Shown piece after piece: positions 12,135-25,000 of a stretch of DNA of 64,000 bases. The notes under the pieces were generated by a model that worked only from the letters and a program-made list of their open reading frames with translations, was not told where the DNA came from and made no database searches. The stretch is taken from the NCBI GenBank assembly GCA_019155185.1, contig CM032794.1, positions 7,541,988-7,605,987 of the forward strand, written 5' to 3'. The stretch comes from Beaufortia kweichowensis. Taxonomy: Eukaryota > Chordata > Actinopteri > Cypriniformes > Gastromyzontidae. A program made the position numbers and the translations under genes. How positions within the stretch are numbered: the first letter of the stretch is position 1; the number at the start of each line of letters is the position of its first letter.

Positions 12135-15100
12135 TACACTTAATGTAGACCTAAATGTTAATTGCTTCACGTCTGCTAGCTTGTTCATATCATGTGCATT
12201 GATTCTCAGGTAAATGACACCCATCTGAATTTATAGCAACTACAAAGGGCTTGTGGAAATCTGATAGTGCTCATAAATTCGTAGAATCGTGCCTGTGAAT
12301 AGACTTTAATGACCCCACAGATTGTCCTGAAATGAGAGATTCAAACAAATCCGTTAGCTGTTGCTTTGTACAGTCTAGCACAGTTTCATCCCCCATATTT
12401 GACTTCATTCAACTCAAGGAACATCCTTTGTTTATTTACGCACTTCAAACGTCACAATTACCATGACATTTTTCACTTTGATTGGAGAGCTCCATTCATT
12501 ACAATACGCTCGTCTTTTTTGTTTGTACATATGTGTGGGAGAGATGTCCAATGCATATTGTTCCTTTTCATTTGTTGTGGAAATCAGAGTGTCTGTAGGA
12601 GTTTGTGTTGTCTTTGGGTGGGGACAATAGGGTATGGTTATAATAGCTAGCAGAATTTGAGAGTGGGCTTTTGTAGGTTCGGTGTTTAAGAAGATAAATT
12701 GAAAATTGAAGAATTGGCCTATATTTAGCAGGAACAGTACAGGCCGGAGGCACTGCAACCTGATTCAGTGCTTTGAGGCAGACCCTTTCCTTCCCTCCAT
12801 GACAGATCCATCCAACCCTCGCTGAACTATTGTGAGATGGGCCCTGGTGTGATTCAAGACCTCCTGTGCAACTTGAGACTGAATGCCAGTGCAGGTGGAG
12901 AACTTGAACAATTCTCTTTTTTATGTGGATATGGATGTGTGGGAGGCAGTGTTTGATTTGGCACAGAGCAGACTCTGTTCTACAGATAAAAGTATATATG
13001 TACAGTAGCTCAAGAGGGCAATGACCTCCAGGGTTGGAAGCTTTTCACTCTCTATACACTTCATGCGTGACAATGCTTTTGCCTTTGAGGAGTACTACAT
13101 TATTATATTTTCACACGATTAGTATTGCTATATTATTATGAGTAAATTGACATGTATTCCAAGACAAATGTTACAATAAGGTTAATTAAATTTAATTCAA
13201 CACACTTAATTTTCACATTAAAGATCATTTTTTTTCATCACCCTAATGTCGTTAAAAACCTACTCTTTCTTCTACACAGAACAAGATATTATGAGAAATG
13301 TTTTTTCTCATTGTCAGTCAGCGGGGGCCAATGATGTTAGTTACCACCATTCTATAAAGTTTAAAATTTTTGGTGGGAACTATCCATTAAGTAACATTTT
13401 TGTGCATCTTAAAAAGCTATTGGCATAAAAGTGGCATCAATATTAGTTGTTTAGAAAAAAATCAACTTTTTTAGTTTTTTTGTTTAAATGTGTTTTAATT
13501 TTTGTTTAATCTCAGGTAATTCTCATTAGTCTATTGTTCTCAGAAGTGACAGATACACTCTTTTGCTTGTTTTCACGTTTGTTGCAGTATGAACAGACTT
13601 CAAGACATGTCCTCGACCCAGAACTGGTCCTCAGCTAATTGAGGAAGCTTAACTGAAATAATCGTGAAGCGAGGCCATCAGATCTGAATTTCCTCTTCCT
13701 CGATGCCAGGTGGTGTAAGGATAAAGACCACAAACATCACATTGTGATCTGGAAAAAGCAGGTGGGCAAAGAGAGGTCAATAAAATATGAGGTCATAAAA
13801 GCGAGCGTGTCATCAGTTAGCATTGGGGGAAGGAATGAGGCATTTGTTTGTGCCTCTGATTCAAATTAGTCTCTCCACATCACTAGCCTGGAAGTCATTT
13901 TGTACTGAAGGCTGGCAGCTCTGATGGTGTGCTCTCTAGGAAAGTCTCTGTCGCCATACAGTGGTAATGAAATGGAACTTATTTACACAGTTTCCATGGA
14001 AACTACCCATTGGATTTATTGGATTCATACTTTTTCCCTTAAATCAGAGAATTTGGTTTATTTATCCTATTCGTTTCTTTTTTCAGGGGGCTCCTACTCT
14101 CCCTCTTTCTCTCTCGCTAAGAAACAGTCGGTCTGTGTTTAACTGTAAGAAATGTTTAAAATATGTTTCGTAAAGATTATGCTTTACATCTGTTTTCAAA
14201 GTCTATTTACTTGCAAATGACCTGCAAATAGTATATAAAGGGAGTGGATTACACAATGTTCCAAAACCTTTAAATGTTTTAATCAATTTGCTTTTATTCA
14301 TCCCAAACTTGGTTTCACTTGGAGAAGCAGCACAGGTTACTAGAAATATACCATGCGTTGGATAAACTAAATTGGTCATGAACTTTTTCCTAGAACGTGC
14401 ACCTGCACAGAAACTTTAATTAAACAAGTTCTAAATAGAGTCTGAAAACCAGATGGAAAGCATGGGGAAGGGGAGGGGGACACTTTTGCGTTAGGGAAAG
14501 TCTTTTACCTGCGTCATGGGTTTTCACTCACAGAGAAAGGCTGTCTGAAAATAAGCATTAGAGCCCCACCACCATCTCCCGGGCTTCCAATGTGGAGTAA
14601 TGTTTGGTTTGCATAACACAATGTTGTGGAAGAAACGATTCAGCTGCTCCTCAAATCTTTGTAACTGAACCGTAACTGAAGTATCCTAAAGATCTCGCTA
14701 GTCCATGACCGAATCATTCATAGGTGTGAGAAAATTACGATGTCGACTCTCGCTGTCCTTTTGTTGCACAGTAGAACAACTGGCTTTCGCTTGCGTCAAG
14801 AGCGTTTCTGTCTGCGTCACGGGTTGATGTTTCCATTACCTTAAACTCAGAACACACTACATTATGAGCCAGACTCTTGACTGATGTATAGTGGTCTGCC
14901 TATAGTGGTCCGGATTTGTGGATGGCAATACTTAAAGCTTTGTTTTGAAGTTGGACTCAAATTTTGACCTGACTTCAAGACTCACAGAAAGCTCTCTCTT
15001 TAGATTCAAGTCCAACTTCTGTGTAACTTTATATTTTCATGATTTGACATGGTTTGTGGTGCTCATATTTTTCCCGTTTAAGATTGTTACAGTTGTTTTT

Positions 15101-18100
15101 AAGCTATTCAAAAAACTGCTTAAAAAACATATTTTACAGTTACCTAAGGTAACAAATTACTTGTCATTAGCTGCCACATCTAAACTACTTCAGTTTACAT
15201 GTTATATAAGATAAGCTAGCTTATTTGAAACAAAAATCTCCTATATACTGTATGTGATCACAATAACAGAACAAAAAAAAGGTTCACATAAAATTCACTT
15301 CAATTCTGATTTGGTAGCTGGTGCAATAAACAACGCCCTTAAGGCACAGTTCATTACCAACACAAGTTTAAGTAGAACTATGATTTCCATGAGCTGGGCT
15401 CACCCACAGTGGAGAACATGAGGTTGTTTCCATATCAGATTTCTGAAACTGAATCTTGCTAATAACGCAGCAAACCTACAATGTGTTGTGGTACATTGAG
15501 CATCAACAAGACAGAAGTGTTTCCCAAACACCTAAGGCCCTGTTGAGGCCTCCATAAAGAAAAAGTGGGGGTTCATTTAACAACTGTGTAAAGGACTTCC
15601 CCAAATGTTTACAGGTGGTATTAGTTGCACATGTGAACCGCAGTGACTCAGTGGGCGGCAAAGTTTCTCACTTTTTTATTGAGTATGAAAAGGCCATGGA
15701 AAAGGTCAGCAATTATGGAAAATGAGGAATCACTAGGCTTTGGAAGAATCTATATTTATTTATTTTGGGGCAACTGGTACAGATTTTCAAGAGTTTCTGT
15801 AGGATGTTAGGCTAAGAGACAGTCAGTCTCCTTTGCCTTATTTAACAGCACAAACTGACAATGTCCAATTTCTACAAAATGTGATACACTTTAGCTTTGC
15901 ATTAACATAAAATTGCTAAACGACAGTATCCTTATCATATTATATTACACACGATTGTATATACTACACGCAACTGTAATTTATTAGTCACTATCTTAAG
16001 GCCTTAAAACTATAAACTCATTTAGAAATAATTGAGTAATTCATTTACGCTTTAAACCGATAGTTTTCTATGTGGCTGTAAATGTTAAATGACAAAGAGT
16101 GGCAAATTTTCTCATTATAATGATTCTTTGAGTGACAAACACATCACATTAAAGGCTGTCCATATACTGGAATCAAACTGATGTTTTTCTTACGTTTTCT
16201 ATATGACGTATCATATACATTATCAACCAGGTTTATATATTTCATGCATGTACATACACGCGTGCACTTTAGAAGTTTTGATCCTTGTGTCGGCCATCAT
16301 CCTTTTGTTGTTAACCGTAGAGCCTCTGATATTCTGTTTGTTTATACGCGAGTAAACAGTGGTGTGATTGAAATACCATAACGCTGATACGAAATGGAAT
16401 TGCTGCCTATTTGTCTTGCCAAAAAACAACGGCCCAGAGAGCCTCACTCTATCCGGTGGTGGGTAAAAACAAAATTTTTTTGTAATTGACACCACATGTG
16501 CTCGTGTATGGGGGGGGGGTTGTCTGTTACTCACCCCTGCGCAAACCTTCCGTCAGCTAATATCATAGTACCGATGTAAGACCCTCTCCCCCACACCCTC
16601 TGCCCTCCTCACAAACTCCAGGCCAGGGGAGGGTGACTTATCTGCTTTCTGTGGCCCAGCGTACCCTGCACAGATGCATGTTGGGAGGTAGCTTGGGGCA
16701 TAGTGGCTGTTTGCCAGAACTGGGAGGTCTGGAGATGGGAAGAGTAAATGAAAAGACTTTGTCAGGCCTTTGACAAGTTGAACCTGAAGGCAACAGCAAA
16801 TCTGGAAAGCAATGTTGGTGAGTCTCTGAGATAATCCTTGTCTCTTGCACATTCTATTTCAGTGAGGCGCTTCGTCTGAATATTGCCCTGTTCTCTGAAG
16901 CAGAGGCAATGACCCTAAAGATCCCCTCTGTCTCTGATGCTTTAATGCTTCCTAGATGCATTCGGGTTATGTGGTGTCTAAAATATGTATTAATAAACTC
17001 CAGGTAAAGTTATGTGAATGTGGAGAAACATTTTATTATTTTTTATTAAAAAACTGTTGGAAACTGTTTCTGTCTGAGCGCTGAGCAGGCTGTCTGCAAG
17101 ATCAGATCAAGGTGTTGTGCCTCCGGTTATGGTCATGCTTAGCTCAGTTAGTTGCAAACAAAAGTCAGTTAAACATGATTGTTGGAAAAGCTTAATGCCA
17201 TTTTCCCCTTTAATCATTTCCTGTTATTTCTAATGCGAAACCTCGAGGCACGTGATACCATTGCGCTTTGATGGAACAGTATAAAAGCCGTTTGACTGAA
17301 ATGATCAGACTTCAGCATACGTCTGGATCTCTCGAGTTATTTATTTCTAGCCGTTGATGTTGCCTGCACTCATTTGCAATCATTTTAGAAATCAGCTGCA
17401 TTCTCGCCCTTGTAGGGGTCAACAGCAAGTCGGGGGCAAAAAGACAGCGCTGTGTGCCCCAGGAGACTTAGTGTCAGCAAAGCGAGCCTAAATGGAAATC
17501 CTGCTATCACTGTGGAATTTTATTATTTAGTCATTGTTTGATTCATAGTCACCTGGTGTCTTTCCTCTCATATTCTATCACAGGACACATGAGGGAAGAA
17601 AATATGTTTGTCCAATAATAATATGTTCAAATATGTGATATACATCATTTGCCTTGCACAAAAATCTTGTGACTATTCTATTTTTCAAACAGCACTGACT
17701 GCAGGAGGGAAGGAAAGCTTTGGAAATGTTCTGCTAGTATGAGATGGGGTTATATATTTGTCAGTGGATCTTCCTATTATTCTTTGGGGCATAGTAAAAA
17801 ATGCACTGATCTTTTCTGATGACAGCCGACTCAAGACTCAGCGCTGACCCTGTTATCAGTGAGAGCCACTAGTGACCTAATATTATTCATTTGTGCCCTT
17901 TTAGTCATTTACAGATTGTTATTTTTCAGTTATTAATAGCTTCTATAGTTGTATGAGTGTACAGATTTTGTCATACCTTTTAGCTAATTAAAACATGTTA
18001 AAGTACTCAGTAGTAAAAATCTCATTAACATCTTGGCCAAAACAGACAAATTTTGTTTTATTTTGTTTTTGTGCATCTTTTATTATTATGAAACTCGCAT

Positions 18101-21100
18101 ACGTATTATGAATAATTGTCTATTCTTTTTTCTATTCTTGTTTATGCTTGCAAGTGTCCCATTGAAGAGCTTTGTCCCATGGCAGTGGTGGCGTCCCTGC
18201 TTTGTTTCACTGTATTTATTTTTTGGATGGCTTTGTATTTTGATGCTGTGGATCACTGCTTTTAGAACGTACTTTTTGGCAGATCAGACTTACTCCACAG
18301 GGCTTCTCAAGTCTGATTGAATAAAAGTAAAAAGTACTATTTTAAAAAAAGTTACACTGCCTTTCATCTTAAAAAAAGAATTCTTAAATGTAACTTTGGT
18401 CTATTTTTAGCATTTTTAGAAAACCTGTAAGACCTGTTGTATGGGGTAATTTTGTGTATTTTCATTGGCTGAAATTTTTAAGGTGGTGTAGTATCACTGC
18501 AAATTTTCTTTTATTGACTCCCTTTTCTTACTTTTTATAACAGTTTATTATTTCATGCAGATTTATTACATCATGCAAATTTTCAAAGCATTCAAAAGAT
18601 TTATAGGAAAGTCAAAAATGTGCTCACAACATGCCAAATCACTGTCCCCGCAAAATACAATTTCAGAATTTCAGAACTTGTGGTACGACTAAAACTAAAG
18701 CTAATTGTTGATGATAAACCAAGTGGACAGTTATTTGGGTTGTTTGTATTGCTTAAAACTTCAATGAAAGGAAGAGTCTATGTCTGTCTGTGTAAAATCT
18801 CTCTGTATGTAAATCATTATGAAAAAGTAAGAGCTATCTGACTGACAATCAGAGTTTATTTTAATGCTGTTTAGAGGCAGGGTTATCAGAGACACATTAT
18901 ATGTCAATGCTTCGAGAGTCTAAACTAAAATAGTCAGAGGTGCTATAAGATTTTATGCTGCCAATATGCAAAACTCCACTGAGAGTCAAACATGATGAGT
19001 GTATGAGCACTTTGTCTTGTACATTTGGCTGTGGGGGACTACTATTACACAATGTGGGATTGAAAAACACTTTTAGGACATACTTGACTGTCGCTGCCAG
19101 ATTACCAGTGGCATTTCCCCCAGCTGCTTGTCAGGGTGTAATGGATTGATTCAGATTTAATAGTCTTAATTTACCGCTGCTGGGCCTGTGTTCCTCTGCC
19201 AGCCGCACAGCATGTCATGTTCTCTAACCTTTGAACTAAACACACATACACATTTAGACAAAAGACTTTTATTTGCAGATTACTAGCTAGAGCCAAATGA
19301 ATTATTTAATAGTAAAACACATAAACAGAAGTACATTGAAGAAGATCAGATCCTCGTCTCTGACAGCCGGCTGGCTGCTTTCCCCGCCATGTGAAAGCCT
19401 TTTGGTCATCTAAGGAAAATCTGTATGAAAACAACAACAGTAGGCATCACATTTTATCTCCCACACAAATTTGAGATCATGGCTTAGATGAGCTTAAGAA
19501 TAAAAAACAGGTCTGTGTGCAGATCAGAGGGCATATAGCTCCTGCATTGAAAGGAGAGTGGGTTTAATAAGCCAAATGAGGGGAGAGGAGACTTGGGTTG
19601 TGTCCAACTACAACATTTGTCTCCAACATTTGCCCTTTTTCCACTCTCAGTGCTTACATTGAGAAAACCCGTCATTGTATGTAATAGAACAGAACATGTG
19701 TAATAGTCCTGCTGGGAAAAATGCAAAGGAAAAGATTGATCATTTAGCGAGAAAGTCCCCCATCTAATGCAAGACAGGATCCCCTGGATGCTTTGCACAG
19801 CCCTGAACTTTAGTGTGCAGTACAGTTACAACAAAGGGCTTTTCTGCTGTAAAGGTCACACATGAAGAAAACTGTGACTCAGATTAGCTGTAAAAGAAAC
19901 CATTCTGTGAGGCCATGATACAATATACACAGTCCAAATAAGCTTTAGCACCTCATATAAACATTCTGTTATGCTCTGAAATATTTCTTAAGAACTATGT
20001 ACTGGTCTTGTTTGTTTACAGCTGTTTCAACATTGTTTATGACCTCCATTTGATTTTGGAAGTTACTCATAAGAAAGAAAAAAATCACAATAAGATCTCA
20101 ATTACTTCTTCTAGGAATAAATGAGATTAAATCTCTTGCATTTCAGAGCCATCTCCATTGAATTATGTATTTTATATATTTATATTAAAAACAAGACAAA
20201 AATACTAAGTAAGAAATTCATTTTTTGCAGTGTAGAAATCTCACAAATGTCTCTTTTCGAATATGAGTTTCAGAAGAGATTTCATCAGTGTCACCAACTG
20301 AGCTCAGATTTACCAACTTAATATTATGGACAATTTGAATACAAACCCATTTTATCATTTTAGTCTATAATAATTTCACCTCTACACCTTTTTTCATTTT
20401 ACAGCTCCATTCTCGTAATGTATTTTAACAAATTTTCTCATTCTATTTTTTATTTCTTCCATTTTTATGAGAAACAATTAGGACTGTGAGCTGTGAAAGA
20501 ATGACACCTGAGCAACACAATTTTCCTTTGTGTATGAATGCAAAAATGTGAGTATTCTTCCTCTCTTCATATAAATGACAGCATGGAACAAACATTGATT
20601 ACTTTTGAGCCGTGTGAGCTTATTTCCTTGGTTCAACTGTAATTGTCCTGATATTCTTCCAAAAATCGCTTCTGTTTTCTGAGTGTGGTCTTCGGCATTC
20701 TTAGAAGTCAGTGCCCCTTGCTTGGGTGGATGAGGTCTGTTGTTTTTTTAAAGAAAATCCTCTGCGGAGAAGGACAGGTTCTCTTCAAAAGCCCCGCTGG
20801 TCTGTTTCTTGGAAGTGTGTGTCTGGGGAGGCCAGGCCCTTCATTAGCCATGGGTTACAGCACTACCTCCCTGTTTGGCTTCCACTAGCGTCTGGGGTTG
20901 AGGGAGGGGTTCGTGCAGGGGGGGCAGTAATCCCAGAGAGATGGAATAATAACAACATGTGCATTTATATCCTTGAGTAGAAAGTGGGATTTATCTAATT
21001 CAGACCACCTCAGATCTTTATTTCAGCTCTTTCTTTGAACATTTTCACCTGTTGTAAGCGCTGCACAGCCAGATTATAATGAGTCAAAATCTGATTCCTC

Positions 21101-21900
21101 TGTTTCACACCCTTAGAAATAAATCACTCAAAGCAGCCACAGTGTGTCACGTATCTCTTACATATGTTGATAGCGCCCACGGAAAGTGCAAAATATTGCA
21201 AATTATCAGTTTCGACCATATCATAAAGCCATAAAACAGAAAGGTCAGTGTGGACTTAGGAATACCAAAGTGCTTTCTCAAGCATTCCTTAATCAAAAAT
21301 TGAGCTCTGTCATGCAAACGCGTTTGAACTTGACTCTGCGAAAGCTTTCTGGACATTAATGCAGCGCTGATACATGTGGACTACTCAGAAAGTATCCAGA
21401 CACCATCTGGCCTTAGGCCAGCTTGTACAGCTGTGCTTACCCTTGTTGTGAGGTAAAGCCACTCGGATCAGGCGGCAGGGCGTGGACTGGTTGACCCGTC
21501 GTCCCAACAACCCAAAAGCAGCCAGCCAGCAGGGCTTCCATCTTCCATGTCCCTAATCACCAAGTTCCTTTCCAAGAGCAACCTCCGCTATGGAATTGCA
21601 GGGCAGCAAAAATAATAATAGCTGTTTTCCCCACTCTGAAAGAGGAGCCTTGCATTAGATTAGGCGATGGGAGTGTAAAGTGATCACAGAGACTCTGGTG
21701 CTCTGTTTTTCTTACCCTTGTAATGTACATACACCCTTAGGCCTGCGCTTCCCCTCCTTGACCTAATTCTCAGACAGCAGAAAGGAGGGGGGAGGAAGTG
21801 ATGGTGGGCCGCAGTAGGTCACAGAGTACAGGCCAAGAGCGGCTCAGATGAGAAATGCCGTAGTAGACGCGTCTTGCGTACGTAGACAGGTCCATATGAA
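12135..21900. other. Intergenic region without recognised genes
   Basis: Read on both strands. Short open frames are present, but none has a domain, a plausible splice context or a family resemblance. Compositionally distinct, more complex blocks occur at about 12760-12910, 17070-17490 and 21425-21870; the last two are described as separate observations. A G-run lies at 16510-16519. Confidence 0.45.
17280..17287 (+). promoter_or_regulatory. Isolated TATA box with upstream E-box
   Basis: TATAAAAG at 17280-17287 is preceded by CACGTG at 17251-17256. The sequence downstream is unusually complex for this AT-rich desert. No coding exon could be assigned after it, so it may be a promoter of an unannotated transcript, an enhancer or chance. 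Confidence 0.25.
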
Positions 21901-21904
21901 ATCA

Positions 21905-22020
21905 AAAAGAATAGTCCATTAAAAAATGCTAATTCTGTATGAAAGGAAGTCAAATGGGTGAAACATGAAGGTGACTAAGTAAGCAGAATTAGCATTTTTG
22001 ATAAACTGTTGCTTTAATAA
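21905..22020. mobile_element. Hairpin MITE, deleted copy
   Basis: Outer halves (aatagtccattaaaaaatgc...; ...gcatttttgataaactgttg) and the internal phrases gaaacatgaaggtgactaagtaa and gcagaattagcattttt match the same hairpin family as the larger copy at 47956-48223, with the central part missing. Confidence 0.55.
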
Positions 22021-25000
22021 GAAAAGTGTGAGTAAGAAGGTGAAGCCCTCGCTGAGCAAAGTTCTGTTCATGTTTAGGAAAAAGTGAAAAAAATACTTTC
22101 ACCTCATACGGCCCGGAGAACATTGCTGAGTTGATTAGCCGCCTATCGCCTCATGCATCGTCTCAGTCGTCCGTGGACTCTGTCCAGACTGTTTTATCTC
22201 CTCAGATGTTTTTTAACAAAATATGCCAGTTTAGGTCAGTCTGGCCTGACAGACACATTAACACTGTTCCTTCCTCAAGACAACTAGGAAAGTAAGGATG
22301 ACATATTTAATCCATTAAAGGGGAAAAATGTTTATAGAGAATGGAGATGGGAGAATGTGCTGTTATAGTCAGTGCTTACACCCGCATACAGTACCGAGCC
22401 AGACGACTTGACGATAGGCAAGTACTGAGAGATGGAATTCGATGTGAGGCCACACGCCTTATTTGGATTTATCGTGTCCTCTGGTTCTGTGAAACAACTG
22501 GAGAAAGTAAGGATAAAAGGAAGAAAATGTTTATTTGCGGTGCTTAGATCCCCAGGCAGTGATATGAGGTGGGGAAGCATTCCAGCGGCATAAGAGATCG
22601 TAAGGTCAACAAAGAACATGATGGACACTGTCCAACAGTTTTACAACTCTGTCAGCGATGCATAAAAGACATACTGTTCAGGAAAATCACTTAATAGGTG
22701 GCAGACATACTGTAATGTGAGGTCTGCTAATGAATACTAATGATTGTGAATATTTAAACAGTGTAATGCACAAGTTTAGGAAATGAAAAACATGCACATT
22801 CTTACAGAGAATGTATGAATAAAATCATTTACTTTAATGTGATATTGTAAATGTAAGACTCTTGGTAAAGTGATTTTGTTTTGAGCGCTAAGAGAGCAGA
22901 TCTACGGGAAGAATAAGAGAATATGAAGGTTTATTGGATAGGTACATTATAAAAAAGGAGGCCAGGTTAAATATGGCCCACTGGGAGCTGCAACACTTTA
23001 AAATGGTTCAAGATTACATTTGGAGACTTTTAAATGTCTGAGAATGTTGTGGTTTTGCTGTTTAATGAACTTAACATCTTGCAGGAAGTGCAGAAAAGAA
23101 ATGTGTGACAGACGCTTTCTCGCTGTGCTAAAGCACAATGAGTTTACTCCGGCTGCTGGCCATGAAGTGAAAAGTTGAGGTAACAAATAGCTCATATCTC
23201 ATGGGAGACAAGATCCAGTCCATAAGTTAACCACTTCAGCTTGCTGCACTATATAATATGACAGCAGTGCCTGCAATTTGGAGTAAATAAAGGAATGTTG
23301 GGGCTAGATCCCTGTCATTCTGAATGGTCACAAAAACTAAATTAAATGTGTTAATTAAACTACCAAAATGGCCTCCTCTGACGTAGGTAGGCACGTTTGA
23401 TTTTGCTTGCTGAGGCGTCCATGTTATTCTCAAAGCGGAAATGATCAAGGCAGATTAGACTGTTCTGAACAATCAGCTTTAGCTGCTTTAGAGAGAACAC
23501 ATGGGAAAGGCTGTGAGAAACTCTTAGCGTGCTCACCCCTGACCTCAAAGACCCTCCATTGAAGTTTGTATGTAATGTACCGTTTCCCTGTGCGGTCTTT
23601 GCTTTGGCTCTGGTAATTGTATTTGCTCTGCAATTCCCTGTTGGAGCCTTTTATTTGACAATGGCACGTTACAGATTGATATACAGTAGACGTTTTAAAG
23701 GGTTTTATATCAATTTTAGTGTGAGAATGTTTCTTTCCCAATGACAAATGAGCAGAAAGCATCTTTTGGTACATTGACAATTAGCACATTTTAAAGACAC
23801 ATTTGGGAATATTTACATAACAAACAGCTTGTTGACATTTGACTTGTTGATTTAAGCTGTTGCGTTTTGTGACGACTGTGTGTTCTTCTACTGTATGTCA
23901 CAAAAATCTACAAAACAAAGTGTGGTACTGTTGGGTGTTGTTTTGTATGCAGTGTTGATACTGTCTGTGCCTATGTAGAAATTATGATGTTGGCAGCAGC
24001 TTAGTAAAAACACAAATCAAGATTTAAAAAAAACATGGACAAATCTTAACTTGGACAAAGTAAACTTACTGAAATGGAAATTCACAAGAATTTAAATGAA
24101 GTGCATTTCAGATGTAAATAGCTTGTCTTGTCAGTATATATTAAAATTAAGAAAACTTTTCTGATTTGCCAACATATACTATACACTACAGCTCTTTTTG
24201 GATGGATTTAAAATCTGTGGATTTAAAATAACATTGCGATTTTATATTATACTGGTCACTGCATAAGGAAACAATTTGTTCTTAATCTTTCAAGATAAAG
24301 AAGTTAATTGTACTATGAAAACATACAGTTAACTAACTTTATAATCTCAACACTTCCTCTCCAGTCATCTATTAAAACAAATGATGCGTTAAAGTCATTG
24401 TATTTACAGTACATGATCATACATGAATGAGTGCACATGAACAGCACCACAAAGTCATGTTTACAAACGAGGAACTCGCGACTTTCTTAAAGCCCATGCA
24501 GAGATGCGAGATTGGGGCGTGTCAATAATCATGGCGGAATGAAAGTTTTTTTAATAAATAAGAAACTGTAATCGTTAAAAGCTGTAGAAAAAGCTGCAAT
24601 TCTGTTTAACACATTAAAAGATACCAAAACAAACGGCCGCTCACCTTACCACGTCAACAACTGTACACAGTGATGTAACGTAACTGCCGCTCTCCACCTA
24701 CAGTACACTTGAAGGATCAGAACGCTGTTTTCATGTACCTCGCACGAATCAATGCATACTTTGCAAAGCATAGGAAAATAAAATAAAACTGTATATTTTA
24801 TTCCACAGGAAACTCATTCGCGTTTCAGAAAGAGGGACTTTCTTTAAGGCACAGTAGCCTGTTTAATTCTGAGGGTCAGAGAGAGACTGGAAAACAAAAA
24901 CTCTCATGAAAACTATATTATGACTAAATAAACATTATAAACAGACCTCAGAGGGAAATGAGCTCAAACCACTGATAGCATGCTTTTAACTTTAACAGTC

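Noticed and set aside
12366..12758. Overlapping frames on both strands next to the CTAT repeat
   Set aside because: Antiparallel frames in the same DNA with no family resemblance; noncoding.
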